A DNA stretch of 64,000 bases from Ignavibacteriales bacterium (GTDB lineage Bacteria; Bacteroidota; Ignavibacteria; Ignavibacteriales; Melioribacteraceae): NCBI GenBank assembly GCA_021740915.1, contig JAIOYW010000017.1:39468-103467 (forward strand), read 5' to 3'. Under the pieces are notes generated by a model. The model saw only the letters and a program-made list of their open reading frames with translations. It was not told the origin of the DNA and searched no databases. A program made the position numbers and the translations under genes. Shown here one piece after another: positions 18,779 through 27,706 of the stretch. Position 1 is the stretch's first letter. Each line of letters begins with the position of its first letter.

Positions 18779-18807
18779 CCGGGGAGCGCAGAAAATCCGC
18801 TCCCCGG
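18773..18807 (-). terminator. Intrinsic terminator after the SDR gene
   Basis: A perfect 10-bp stem, CCGGGGAGCG at 18,779-18,788 paired with CGCTCCCCGG at 18,798-18,807, with a 9-base loop. In the minus direction it is followed by TTTT (18,778-18,775). It starts 14 bases after the SDR stop codon, separating that transcript from the DUF4384 operon. The U-tract is short. Confidence 0.75.
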
Positions 18808-18820
18808 AAAGATCGAAAAG

Positions 18821-19615
18821 TTAATTGTCTTCGGCGGGCAGCTCTTCTTTGCGGTAAACCTGAGTAGCGGATGCCTGAACTGAAGGCATTATCACCATCT
18901 GATTGACGTTTGCGTGCGGCGGACGCGTTGCACAGAAAAGCACTCCTTCTGCAACATCTTTTGCCGAAAGCGGATGCATATTTCTGTAAACATTGGCAGC
19001 TTTTTCTTTATCACCATGAAAGCGCACCTGGCTGAATTCAGTTTCAACCATTCCCGGATCGACAGTACTCACTCTAATCCTTCTATCAAGCAGGTCCATA
19101 CGCAGCCCTTTGGTTATTGCATCAACCGCGTGTTTAGTTGAACAATACACCGCTCCTTTCGGATAGACCTCATGTCCTGCAATCGAGCCGATATTTATAA
19201 CATGTCCTTCACCTTTTTCGAGCATTAGCGGCAGGACTTCCTTGGTCACGTATAAGAGCCCTTTCACATTGGTATCAATCATTTCTTCCCAGCCATCAGT
19301 GTCGTCCTCATGGAATTTATTCAGACCACGTCCAAGACCCGCATTATTGATCAGGATATCAATCTTTTTCCAGTCATCCGGAAGCGACCTTATTGCGTAT
19401 TCCACATTCTTTTTGTTTCTGACATCGAGTTTGAATGAATAAACATTCACGCCATATGTCTTTTTAATATTATTTGCGATTTTGCTGAGTTTTGATGCGC
19501 GCCTACCGCAAAGAATAAGGTCGGAACCAGATTCGGCGAAAATCTCAGCACATGCAAGTCCTATACCGGCTGTAGCGCCGGTTATCAGCACGATTTTTTC
19601 CTGTAATGAAAACAT
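18821..19615 (-). CDS. Short-chain dehydrogenase/reductase, YdfG-like
   Basis: 264 residues, classical SDR: nucleotide motif TGATAGIG near residue 13, NNAGLG, catalytic Ser in INIGSIAG and YxxxK in YCSTKHA, followed by the NADP-type CGRRASKL at the end of beta-2, which suggests NADP(H). The pattern DVRNKKNVEYAI, PGMVETEFSQVRF and GLRMDLLDRRIRV matches the YdfG group (3-hydroxy acid / L-allo-threonine dehydrogenases, also 3-hydroxypropionate from malonic semialdehyde). The exact substrate is not visible. It lies six bases downstream of the membrane-protein gene and is followed by an intrinsic terminator. Confidence 0.9.
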   Translation of the reverse strand: MFSLQEKIVLITGATAGIGLACAEIFAESGSDLILCGRRASKLSKIANNIKKTYGVNVYSFKLDVRNKKNVEYAIRSLPDDWKKIDILINNAGLGRGLNKFHEDDTDGWEEMIDTNVKGLLYVTKEVLPLMLEKGEGHVINIGSIAGHEVYPKGAVYCSTKHAVDAITKGLRMDLLDRRIRVSTVDPGMVETEFSQVRFHGDKEKAANVYRNMHPLSAKDVAEGVLFCATRPPHANVNQMVIMPSVQASATQVYRKEELPAEDN

Positions 19616-19621
19616 AGATCC

Positions 19622-20146
19622 TCAAGCGTTTATGTACAATCTGATCCTTCCGGTTACCAGACTGACGTAAGTGAAAAAAATAATTATAATAAAAAATGCG
19701 AAAAAAATTTTCATTGTTTCTTCTAATTGCAAAAAATTAACGAGAATATTAAAATCAGTTTCTGATCCGGAACTCATTACCACCGAGAAAGAGCCGTAAA
19801 AAGCCCGAAGAAGCAAAAACCCAATTGTTGAAACCTGAAACATGATGGCTGTGAATCGCTTAAATCCCCAGGAAGTGGCTCTCAGAACGACAGTCCCAAT
19901 TTCCAGGCAGAGAATATGAAAAATAAAAGGTGAAAGACAGATAACCGTAACCGCCATCGAAGACGACAAACCCTCAATTGAATATCCGGATGAAAAATAA
20001 ACAATGCTGAAATTTATCTGCACTGAATCAGCTCCGAGAATCCATGCAATAAAAGCCTGGAAGAGTTCGGCGAGATACATCCCTCCGGCAAAGGCAATCG
20101 ATAGCCCGGCTATCACAGAATCTTTATTTCTTATCTTATCTTTCAA
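19622..20146 (-). CDS. Small membrane protein of unknown function
   Basis: 174 residues with about four membrane helices (roughly 12-38, 58-88, 98-118, 144-166) and short charged ends. I do not recognise the family. The first helix has small residues (GLSIAFAGGMYLAE). It starts 11 bases inside the end of the GH20 gene and ends 6 bases before the SDR gene, so the three are probably co-transcribed. No catalytic motif is visible. Confidence 0.7.
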   Translation of the reverse strand: MKDKIRNKDSVIAGLSIAFAGGMYLAELFQAFIAWILGADSVQINFSIVYFSSGYSIEGLSSSMAVTVICLSPFIFHILCLEIGTVVLRATSWGFKRFTAIMFQVSTIGFLLLRAFYGSFSVVMSSGSETDFNILVNFLQLEETMKIFFAFFIIIIFFTYVSLVTGRIRLYINA

Positions 20147-22568
20147 TCCAGCTTGTCCTTCCGGTTTTAAAATTAGGGGCGATCACGGTGAACCGGTATT
20201 CTCCTTTAACAGGTTCAATCCAAACTTCAGAACTTTGGGGAGCAGTTTCCCAGGAGGTATCGCTGAGAATTTCCTGTTCTTTTCCTCCGGAATTAACAAT
20301 TGCAATAACATTTATTCCTGCTGCGGGCCGGTCGTAGGATGCCGCTTCAACAGTGATGGTGTTCTCTCCTTCAACAAGCATTGAAGAGATATCATAATAG
20401 CCGATGCAGAGATAATCGACAAGAAGTGAGAGAGAACGTCTTGCATACAGATGCCCGATAGAATTTCCGTTAACTGAAATCATAACCTCAGTTTCACCGA
20501 TAGCCTGCAGGAATGCTGATTCAACCTTTCCTTCCACTTTGAACCTCTTGCGGAATTTGACTGATTTCCGGTTAACTTCTGAATCTTCAGGGTAAAATAT
20601 CCAATCAGATTTTATTTCCGGACTGCGCAGTCTTCCATTATTCAGAGATTCACGCGTCTCAAGGAAATATTCTTTTAGCCGGTTGAATTTATCAGCTATC
20701 ATATTAAGATTATCGTTTTTGTAATATCTCAGCCATAATTCCCTGTACTGATCATTAAGTTTTTCGAGATTCAGAAGGAAAGTATCAATCTGCGGAATAA
20801 GGCTATTTATATCCGCATCTTCTTTTTTCAGAATTTTATGCAGGGCAAACTGGATATTTATTTTGTCACGGTAAAGCATCGCGAGATCAAGCGAATATTC
20901 AAGCAGATCGGCGTGATCATTATTACGTGTTGCGTTTTTTTTCAACTCTCTGATTTTCGGTTTCAGGTTGCCGAGAGTCCAGTCCATCCAGGAAATTTTT
21001 CCGGTCTGCGAAAACTTTGCATCCGGTCCCCACCATGGCGGAAGCCTGAACTCGAGCAGAGGATGCCTCCATAATTCGTGCCATTGCATCTGATTTAGGG
21101 GATTGCTCAGATTCTGATAAATCAGCGAAGCATCATCGCCGCTGCTTCCGAAAAAGTCGTTAAAATAATTCACCGAAAAATCAGCAGGACCGGCTGCCTG
21201 TGAATTCCACGAAGCCTGTGCCCCGAATGCATACCCGAACAGCACGAGCTCCTTAAATGTCTCGGCTCCGTAATCGCCCCAGTTCGAATTTATAAATCCC
21301 GTAGCATTGTTTTCGATTCCCGCTTTTACGAAATAAGAAATATTTGGAATAGCAAGAAGATTTGTCGGGAAAGTTGTAAGGAAATTCCATACCGCAGGGG
21401 AAACGAAATAGCGGAATCCGTTATCGTTGAATGTTTTTGCGGAAGGATAATCCTCCGAAGCACGGTAATGCCAGTCAACAATTAGAATATCTTTCGGAAG
21501 TTCAGGAAGAATTTCAGGATGATTAAGCAGAATATCACTGTACATCATAACTTTTTTATTGTACTTTTTGCAGATGTCCAGCACCCGTTTATAGTGTTTA
21601 AGGTGAATAAAACCCAGCCCTTCATCTTCAACCCTGTATGCCGATGCGCCTTTGCCAACATCCCAGCTTTCATCTGCTCCCATGTGGAAATATTCCGACG
21701 GGAAAATTTCGAACACTTCTTTAAGCAGGTTTTCGAGGAAAACGTAAGTATCCTCCGATGAAACATTAAGCGACGCCGCACCCGGGAATTCCGCATATTT
21801 CAGGAATTCAGGCTGGCTGAGGATATTTTCATAATGTCCGAGAGTCTGAAAAACAGGGATCACATCAATAAAATGTTCACGGGCGAAAGCAACAAGCTCT
21901 TTCACTTCGGATTTTGTAAGTGCGCCCCTATCCTTACCGATGGAAGGATACATGTCGAATTCCAGCACATCCTCGATATATGGCATATACGTGTTCATTT
22001 TGTAACGAGCCATAAAACTGATTATCCGTTTGAAATTCTCCAGGGTGGAAACCTGTCCGCGGCTGATGTCGTCTGATATTCCGCGGTACTGCATATCGGG
22101 AAAATCGAAAATTTTACATTCTGGTATAGGAGTTCCGGGATTGTTTTCAAGAGCCTGAATAAGTGTTATTCCCCCATGATATAATCCGGCGGGAGAAGAA
22201 GCGCTGACATTAATGCCATTGCCGCTAATTTCCAACATGTAAGCCTGCGACTGAATTCCCGCGGGAACGGTTGAGATGCCGGGGAAATCATCCGAAAGCC
22301 TGAATGCGATTCTGAAATTAACTTTCGCAGCGTTATCCATAGTGATATCGCCGTATTTCCGCAGAGCGCCTTTCAGCAATTGCGGCAGATTACCCATATC
22401 CTTTTCTGCAGGAAATACGATTCCCAGGGCGGAAGGGAGTGTTACAGTCTTTTCAGTCTGATCAATTCTTTTTGGTGTGGGAATAACTTCATGAAACATA
22501 GTTTGCGCCTTTAGCATTGTGAAGGATAACAATATCAAGAGACCCGGTGGTATTAATTTCTTTATCAT
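20136..22568 (-). CDS. Glycoside hydrolase family 20 beta-N-acetylhexosaminidase
   Basis: 810 residues from the chosen ATG at 22,568; an ATG 42 bases further upstream would bury the signal peptide MIKKLIPPGLLILLSF..LKAQ. Order: GH20 N-terminal domain (about 25-140; IPTPKRIDQTEKTV), TIM-barrel catalytic domain (about 150-500) with YRGISDDISRGQ and the GH20 signature HMGADES, whose Asp-Glu pair is the substrate-assisted catalytic dyad, a helical region, and a C-terminal beta domain with RKRFKVEGKVESAFLQAIGE like galactose-binding modules. It would remove terminal GlcNAc/GalNAc from glycans outside the cytoplasm. Specificity not visible. Confidence 0.88.
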   Translation of the reverse strand: MIKKLIPPGLLILLSFTMLKAQTMFHEVIPTPKRIDQTEKTVTLPSALGIVFPAEKDMGNLPQLLKGALRKYGDITMDNAAKVNFRIAFRLSDDFPGISTVPAGIQSQAYMLEISGNGINVSASSPAGLYHGGITLIQALENNPGTPIPECKIFDFPDMQYRGISDDISRGQVSTLENFKRIISFMARYKMNTYMPYIEDVLEFDMYPSIGKDRGALTKSEVKELVAFAREHFIDVIPVFQTLGHYENILSQPEFLKYAEFPGAASLNVSSEDTYVFLENLLKEVFEIFPSEYFHMGADESWDVGKGASAYRVEDEGLGFIHLKHYKRVLDICKKYNKKVMMYSDILLNHPEILPELPKDILIVDWHYRASEDYPSAKTFNDNGFRYFVSPAVWNFLTTFPTNLLAIPNISYFVKAGIENNATGFINSNWGDYGAETFKELVLFGYAFGAQASWNSQAAGPADFSVNYFNDFFGSSGDDASLIYQNLSNPLNQMQWHELWRHPLLEFRLPPWWGPDAKFSQTGKISWMDWTLGNLKPKIRELKKNATRNNDHADLLEYSLDLAMLYRDKINIQFALHKILKKEDADINSLIPQIDTFLLNLEKLNDQYRELWLRYYKNDNLNMIADKFNRLKEYFLETRESLNNGRLRSPEIKSDWIFYPEDSEVNRKSVKFRKRFKVEGKVESAFLQAIGETEVMISVNGNSIGHLYARRSLSLLVDYLCIGYYDISSMLVEGENTITVEAASYDRPAAGINVIAIVNSGGKEQEILSDTSWETAPQSSEVWIEPVKGEYRFTVIAPNFKTGRTSWIER

Positions 22569-22676
22569 CAAAAACCCGTAATTATTGAAGCCAATATTCA
22601 AATTTAGCAAATATTTTTTCGAAATCCGGCAGGGGATAAATTATCGATGCGGAAAAACATAATAATTATTGTGGTC

Positions 22677-22704
22677 GTAGAGACGCGATTAATCGCGTCT
22701 CTAC
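22677..22704. repeat. Perfect 28-bp REP-like palindrome downstream of the RAYT gene
   Basis: The half-site GTAGAGACGCGATT is followed directly by its exact reverse complement. It lies 31 bases past the stop of the RAYT gene, the usual place for REP sequences recognised by such transposases. Shortened or mutated copies lie inside the RAYT coding region at 22,989-23,009 and in the tandem block at 23,175-23,335. Confidence 0.85.
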
Positions 22705-22735
22705 AAATCCCATCCCCATCACACGAAATGCGCAA

Positions 22736-23464
22736 TCATTGGCGGAATTTATCCACCGCCCAATTTGCCGGATTATTCGTAATGTATTCGGAAATTCTGA
22801 AAAATGATTTTTCGTCACGGATGATATGATCGTAAAAACGGGATTGCCACTCAAACCCGGGATCAATTTTATGCGCTTCAAATGAAACACGTCCTTTATA
22901 CCATCGTATGATCCGCGATAAATTATCATTCACCATCGGGTTTTTATTTCTCGCAAACCCGCCGGATTCACCTACCGGCACATTTGATGACGCGCGATTT
23001 ATCGCGTCTGCATTTGCCGGAACGCCAGGATTACCCGGCACAATCGTCGTACATTCGGGTTTGCTGATTATTATGATGCCGTGAACGTGATTGGGCATTA
23101 CAACGAAATTACCCAATTCCGTGAATGGGAATTGGATGGGTATTTCATTCCAGATTTGTTCTGCGATCATGCCTGTGGGAGACGCGATAAATCGTCCTTC
23201 AACTTGTGCGGTGGTTGAATTATTCTTTTCGTTTTCGTTTGTGGGAGACGCGATAAATCGTCCTTCAACTTGTGCGGTGGTTAAATTATTCTTTTCGTTT
23301 TCGTTTGTGGGAGACGCGATAAATCGCGTCTCTACGATATTCCCGAAATAATGTTTTTTGTGGGCGGTACATATGGTAATGAAATAGGGTGCGTTGGAAT
23401 TGTAATCCCAATTTTGCAGGCGCGCTGATGAAATCCGGTATTTATTCAGATATTTTCCTGGCAT
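22736..23464 (-). CDS. REP-associated tyrosine transposase (RAYT, Y1_Tnp) with REP-derived insertions
   Basis: 242 residues. The start ISSARLQNWDYNSNAPYFIT and ICTAHKKHYFGNI, the HUH-type metal site in MPNHVHGIII, LSRIIRWYKGRVSFEAHK and the tail FYDHIIRDEKSFFRISEYI identify a TnpA_REP-type HUH/Y1 nuclease, with the nucleophile Tyr probably in the FYDHIIRD/ISEYI region. Such proteins cut single-stranded REP DNA. Unusual: residues about 45-97 are made of three VETRFIASPT / VEGRFIASPT units that are translations of the REP palindrome, with a 22-codon tandem spacer, and ADAINRASS further on is the same palindrome in another frame. All insertions keep the frame. It may be active or a decaying copy. 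Confidence 0.9.
   Translation of the reverse strand: MPGKYLNKYRISSARLQNWDYNSNAPYFITICTAHKKHYFGNIVETRFIASPTNENEKNNLTTAQVEGRFIASPTNENEKNNSTTAQVEGRFIASPTGMIAEQIWNEIPIQFPFTELGNFVVMPNHVHGIIIISKPECTTIVPGNPGVPANADAINRASSNVPVGESGGFARNKNPMVNDNLSRIIRWYKGRVSFEAHKIDPGFEWQSRFYDHIIRDEKSFFRISEYITNNPANWAVDKFRQ
22989..23009. repeat. Degenerate REP copy inside the RAYT gene
   Basis: GACGCGCGATTTATCGCGTCT resembles the core of the 28-bp palindrome at 22,677. It is read in the RAYT frame as ADAINRAS, a different frame from the VETRFIAS copies. Confidence 0.6.
23175..23335. repeat. 66-bp in-frame tandem repeat carrying REP half-sites
   Basis: Two complete 66-bp units (23,175-23,240 and 23,241-23,306) differ by one base (GTTGAAT versus GTTAAAT). 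A third, partial unit at 23,307-23,335 contains a complete inverted repeat, GAGACGCGAT AA ATCGCGTCTC. The first two units hold only the left REP half (GAGACGCGATAAATCG). Sixty-six is a multiple of three, so the RAYT frame is kept, adding 22 residues per copy. Confidence 0.9.
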
Positions 23465-23577
23465 ATTTTTATCGTGATTAAACGTAATGAAATTATTCAG
23501 TCTGCAATAAAAGGCCGCACCGGGGATATTTCCGGTTAATAAAGGGAATTATGCCCCCCGGCGGGTTTTAATCCGCA

Positions 23578-24492
23578 TCAAACTTTATTATGCTGCCATT
23601 TATTATAGAGAAGCGCTGGGATAATAAATATCCCGACAAGAATTTTCAGAAGAATCCGGTTCTGCGAATTGATTATCTGTATAATACTCTGGTCCGCGAC
23701 AAATCCGAAAACTATAGTGCTCATAATAAATTTAAGAAGGTTTACCGGGCTGTGTCTCAGCATATATTCAAAGTTCTCATTCTGATGCCAGCAGCCGTAA
23801 TGATAGTGCACAAAAGCAGAGCCTTTGGAAATATTATGATTGGCTGCGCTTATGGAATCCTTTTCCGGGTAATAATTGCGAAGGATTTCATTAAAGCAGA
23901 TGACTTTATATTTTCTGGAAAATTTATACCACATATAAGAGAGGATATAACTGCCTCTGCCGGTTATTTCGGGATATTTATTTCTTTTAAGCAGATCGGT
24001 TCTTATGCAGCCCCATTTTTCACCCTGGATTTTGTATTTATAAGACAATTCGAGATTGGTTGTTACCATTGGGCTCTCAGGATATTCATCCCCTATTACG
24101 CTGCCCGTCTCCGGGTCTCCGCAAAGTACATTCATCCCGGAGAACTTTTTTCTCTCCCTGGCAGGGATTCCGTCCCATTTACAGGCAAAAAATTCAAGGG
24201 TCCGGGGGATAAAACTGTCGTCGGAATCTGCCGGCACGAATAATTCGCCCTGTGCAATTTCAGCTGCGCGGTTCCACGCAAAATGTTTTCCCTTGTTTTC
24301 CTGGCGGAGTATTGTAACAGGAAAGTCAGCCTCATTTTTGTAGATACCGAGAATATCCATAACGTTATCCTTGGAGCCGTCGTCAACAACAATCCACTCA
24401 AAATCGCGGAAAGTCTGACTTCTGAGGCTATCCCATACTCTGTGAATTTTATCTCCTCTGTTGTAAACCGGGGTAAAAACCGTAAATTTCAT
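23578..24492 (-). CDS. Glycosyltransferase family 2
   Basis: 304 residues. GT-A fold start FTVFTPVYNRGDKIHRVWDS, WIVVDDGSKDN, and the metal-binding DxD-like ADSDDSF near residue 90; then KWGCIRTDLLKRN and a hydrophobic C-terminal segment (KILVGIFIIPALLY) that may touch the membrane. These are inverting GT2 features; likely donors are nucleotide sugars and the product an LPS or capsule glycan. It stands alone, with 113 bases to the RAYT gene and 132 to the next regulator, so no operon context narrows the substrate. Overall identification is firm, specificity unknown. Confidence 0.9.
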   Translation of the reverse strand: MKFTVFTPVYNRGDKIHRVWDSLRSQTFRDFEWIVVDDGSKDNVMDILGIYKNEADFPVTILRQENKGKHFAWNRAAEIAQGELFVPADSDDSFIPRTLEFFACKWDGIPARERKKFSGMNVLCGDPETGSVIGDEYPESPMVTTNLELSYKYKIQGEKWGCIRTDLLKRNKYPEITGRGSYILSYMWYKFSRKYKVICFNEILRNYYPEKDSISAANHNISKGSAFVHYHYGCWHQNENFEYMLRHSPVNLLKFIMSTIVFGFVADQSIIQIINSQNRILLKILVGIFIIPALLYNKWQHNKV

Positions 24493-24624
24493 GAAAACTT
24501 CTAACCTGTTGTATTTATATTATTCAGATAAGTATGCCATTCATCTGATTATTTTATTATTAATTAACGCCTTTTGAAAATGGGGTCAGAACCTGAATCA
24601 GAATATCAGTTATAAATACCATGG

Positions 24625-25992
24625 TCATAAACTAATATTATATTTTTTTATTATTCTGTGGATGGAACGACGGTCGATGCCGCATTCGGCGGCGGTTTGC
24701 GAAATGTTGCCGTGATTTTTCCTCAGATGATGAGTCAGATATGATATTTCGAATTCTTCGAACATCCTTTCGCGGGCTTCTTTATAATTCAGATTTACGA
24801 TTTCGCTCATTACTTTATTATCCGGGCATTCATTTCTTATCGGCAGATTATCGATGTTAATTATTTCGGATGATGAAAGGAAGAAAGCACGATAAACAAA
24901 ATTCTGCAATTCGCGCACATTCCCGGGCCAGGAATATGAAATCAGAGAGTCCTCCGCTTCCCTCGAGAAATAGTACGGTTTCCTTCCTTCTTTTTTGCAG
25001 AGTTCATGCAGGAAATGATACGCCAGAGGTAAAATATCCTCAGTTCTTTCACGAAGGGGAGGTATTTCAATCTGGATTGTATTGAGCCTGTAATAAAGGT
25101 CCTGCCTGAATTTGTTATCCCGCACACCGATTTCAAGATTTTTATTCGTTGCAGCAATAATTCTTACGTCAATCTGAATTTCTGAATGTCCGCCCACCCT
25201 CCTGATTTTTTTATCCTCAAGCATCCGCAGAAGTTTTACCTGCATCGCCGGACTGATATCACCAATTTCATCGAAAAAGAAAGTTCCGTGCATTGCAAAT
25301 TCGAGCAAGCCCTGTTTGGTTTTGAAAGCACCGGTAAACGATCCTTTTTCGTGCCCGAAAAGTTCACTCTCGATAAGCTGCTCCGGAAGCGCCGCGCAGT
25401 TGACAGGTACGAACGGATCGTTATTACGTCGGCTATGAGTATGAATTGCCCGTGCGATCAGCTCCTTTCCTGTGCCGCTTTCTCCGGTAATAAGGACATT
25501 AAGAGAACCAGGGGCGATCTTCGGAATCATGAGCATTATTTCTTCCATCATCTGGCTTTTATAAATTATACCGCTGAAATTTTTTACAGATTCGTCCTTA
25601 GTTACAGGTTTTTCCGGAGTTATTGCTTTTGAAATGCTTAATGCGCGTTCAATACAATCATACAATTTTTTCGATGTGAAAGGTTTTTCGATAAAATCGA
25701 ATGCTCCCTTTTTCATTGCTTCAACGCTTGCCTCAATAGTCCCGTATCCGGATATAAGCACAACTTTTGCTCCGGGATTATTTTTCAAGGTCTCATCAAG
25801 AATATCCATACCGCCGATCCCGTTCATTCTAAGGTCGGTAAGAATAAGGTCATAGGAATTCTGGATAACTTTCTCAAGCGCCTTTTTTGCATCCCGTTCA
25901 GTCTCAACATGGTATTCTTTTTTCAGTCCCAGAATTTTTTCGAGACTATTTAGCATTTCTATTTCATCATCTATAACTAAAATTTTCTTCAT
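24625..25992 (-). CDS. Sigma54-dependent response regulator (NtrC/AtoC/ZraR type)
   Basis: 455 residues. Receiver domain (1-120; acidic pocket VIDDE, phosphoacceptor Asp in LILTDLRM, Ser/Thr LISG, Lys in EKPF), central AAA+ sigma54 activator domain (about 140-375; Walker A GESGTGKE, loop GSFTGA, a natural variant of GAFTGA, Walker B FFFDEIGD), and a Fis-type helix-turn-helix at the C-terminus (GNISQTAAECGIDRRSIHRI). It is 4 bases from overlapping its kinase gene, forming a two-component pair. The obvious nearby target is the cytochrome gene with the sigma54-like promoter at 27,707. Confidence 0.96.
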   Translation of the reverse strand: MKKILVIDDEIEMLNSLEKILGLKKEYHVETERDAKKALEKVIQNSYDLILTDLRMNGIGGMDILDETLKNNPGAKVVLISGYGTIEASVEAMKKGAFDFIEKPFTSKKLYDCIERALSISKAITPEKPVTKDESVKNFSGIIYKSQMMEEIMLMIPKIAPGSLNVLITGESGTGKELIARAIHTHSRRNNDPFVPVNCAALPEQLIESELFGHEKGSFTGAFKTKQGLLEFAMHGTFFFDEIGDISPAMQVKLLRMLEDKKIRRVGGHSEIQIDVRIIAATNKNLEIGVRDNKFRQDLYYRLNTIQIEIPPLRERTEDILPLAYHFLHELCKKEGRKPYYFSREAEDSLISYSWPGNVRELQNFVYRAFFLSSSEIINIDNLPIRNECPDNKVMSEIVNLNYKEARERMFEEFEISYLTHHLRKNHGNISQTAAECGIDRRSIHRIIKKYNISL

Positions 25993-27470
25993 TGATCTTC
26001 TTTTAAGATTTTAAAAGTAATATTAAATGTAGTTCCCTCTCCCGGTTCACTTTGGCAATCGAGTGTGGCGCGGTGATTTTTGCAGATTTTCTGCACTATG
26101 TACAAACCGAGTCCGGTGCCTTTTCCCGGAGGCTTCGTCGTAAAAAATGGTGAAAAAATATGTTCAACTTTTTCAGCGGACATACCCTCGCCCTTATCAG
26201 AAACCGAGAGTCTCACCTCATCAGCCCCGAGTTTCTGAACCGCAATACGTATTTCAATCTCGTTTTGGGATGCGTCAATTGCATTAGTAACAAGATTCGA
26301 GAGTATCTGCTCAATCTGCACCGGGTCACCATTGATATAAACAGGTTCATCGGGATATTCTTCAATCAGTGTGCAGGATTTTTTCCGAAGCACAGGTTCG
26401 TATATTTTCAAACCATCACTTACAATTTTTGCAAGATCCATTTTCCCGAAATTCCGGGGGAGTTTTTTGCTGTTCCTCAGGATATTTCCTGTAATTTGGG
26501 ATACTTTGGTGATCTCCTTAATAATAACATCAAGATCGTCCTGGAAACGTAAAAGAGACGGGTTCGAAGAAGCCTCGAGCAGAATGTAATCAGCGCGGGA
26601 CATAATTACTGCTGAATGGTTGTTAACTTCATGAGCAACTTCAGCGGAAAGTTCGCCAAGATTGACAAGTTTATCAGCCCTCTGCAACTGTTCGAGGTGG
26701 AGGTTCTCAATTTCCTCGCGCGATTTTTTTATCTCTTCAGCCATTTTGTTTACATGCCGCTGTAGAATCCCCATCTCATCCTTTCTGACTGTTTTTAACC
26801 GGAAATCCAGTTTCCCTTTCTCGAAATTTGAAACAGCGCGCATAACTTCTACAAGAGGAGTATTTATATAATAATTGAAGAGCATATAAAATGCCAGAAA
26901 AAAAGCAATAATAAATGCAACACTCAGGAACAAAAGATGGAATACCCCCGTGAAGAAGGATGTTTCAGCCCGGGTGAACCTTGTGTCAACATCTATATAA
27001 GCCAGTATCGCTCCATTTGTATGGCAGGATTGACACTCGGTTGTATTTAATATCGGTTCAGATATGGAATAACTTGCATCGCCTGAAAGAAACTTGACGC
27101 TACGTATTTTTCTATCCATAAATCCTTTCTCAATATGATCCGGGGAAACGATAAAAATACTTTTTCCCATTTCATCGGGTATTGAAGAGTATTTAATCTG
27201 ACCATTTAAGTCGAGAAGTCGAAGATGTTCAATATTTCTGTTAAGGGCGATTTTATCAACGATATGCTGAACGTTTTTCTGCTCACCAATCATCATTGCA
27301 TTATTGAGTCCGTACCTGAGCATATCTATAGTTGTATCGAGCAGGATCAGCGATCGCTGATGAAAATTCTCATTCAACTGTTTGACAAGGAAGGCAAAAG
27401 GAATGCCGAATACCATCAAAGTAAAAATGACAGAAAACAAAATAAACTTACTTTTAATTGTAACCGGCAT
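25989..27470 (-). CDS. Membrane histidine kinase with periplasmic CxxCH haem-binding motif
   Basis: 493 residues. TM1 (about 8-30), a periplasmic sensor (about 35-170) containing CQSCH at residues 146-150, TM2 (about 175-203), HAMP (about 205-260), HisKA with AHEVNNHSAVI (Pro of the usual AHEINNP replaced) and HATPase with NLVTNAIDAS and GKGTGLGLYIV. A single covalent haem c in the sensor is the straightforward reading of CxxCH outside the membrane. This suggests redox, oxygen or NO sensing. It is transcribed away from the nine-haem cytochrome gene, and its own regulator overlaps its stop. Haem attachment is inferred from the motif. Confidence 0.92.
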   Translation of the reverse strand: MPVTIKSKFILFSVIFTLMVFGIPFAFLVKQLNENFHQRSLILLDTTIDMLRYGLNNAMMIGEQKNVQHIVDKIALNRNIEHLRLLDLNGQIKYSSIPDEMGKSIFIVSPDHIEKGFMDRKIRSVKFLSGDASYSISEPILNTTECQSCHTNGAILAYIDVDTRFTRAETSFFTGVFHLLFLSVAFIIAFFLAFYMLFNYYINTPLVEVMRAVSNFEKGKLDFRLKTVRKDEMGILQRHVNKMAEEIKKSREEIENLHLEQLQRADKLVNLGELSAEVAHEVNNHSAVIMSRADYILLEASSNPSLLRFQDDLDVIIKEITKVSQITGNILRNSKKLPRNFGKMDLAKIVSDGLKIYEPVLRKKSCTLIEEYPDEPVYINGDPVQIEQILSNLVTNAIDASQNEIEIRIAVQKLGADEVRLSVSDKGEGMSAEKVEHIFSPFFTTKPPGKGTGLGLYIVQKICKNHRATLDCQSEPGEGTTFNITFKILKEDQ

Positions 27471-27532
27471 CTTTAAATAACTCCGTCAGACATTTAAAAT
27501 CCCTTAAAAAATATCAATAAACAAACAGGAAA

Positions 27533-27583
27533 TTGCGACACAAATATGCGATATTAATGTCACACTGAGACAAAAAAGTCGCA
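27533..27583. promoter_or_regulatory. Possible activator-binding sites upstream of the sigma54 promoter
   Basis: TTGCGACA at 27,533-27,540 and GTCGCA at 27,578-27,583 are inverted half-sites, with AATATGCGATATT (an arm-loop-arm palindrome) and TGTCACACTGAGACA between them. They lie about 125-175 bases before the putative sigma54 promoter, a normal distance for an NtrC-type enhancer. This is pattern recognition only. Confidence 0.35.
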
Positions 27584-27706
27584 CAACTAAATGCAAAATA
27601 ATAAAATATTTTTTCAATATCCCGAGAAGTTAAAAAAAGGCCCTTTATAATAAACAAGTTAGAAACCCGCTGCGGCAATAACACATAATTCTTACAAAAA
27701 AAATGC

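Noticed and set aside
22666..22929. Second minus-strand ORF at the end of the RAYT gene
   Set aside because: It reads a shifted frame through the RAYT C-terminus and the downstream REP palindrome; the true RAYT frame ends at 22,736.
24493..24624. Possible gene or regulatory RNA between the glycosyltransferase and the sigma54 regulator
   Set aside because: No ORF, no stable hairpin and no recognisable motif in these 132 bases.
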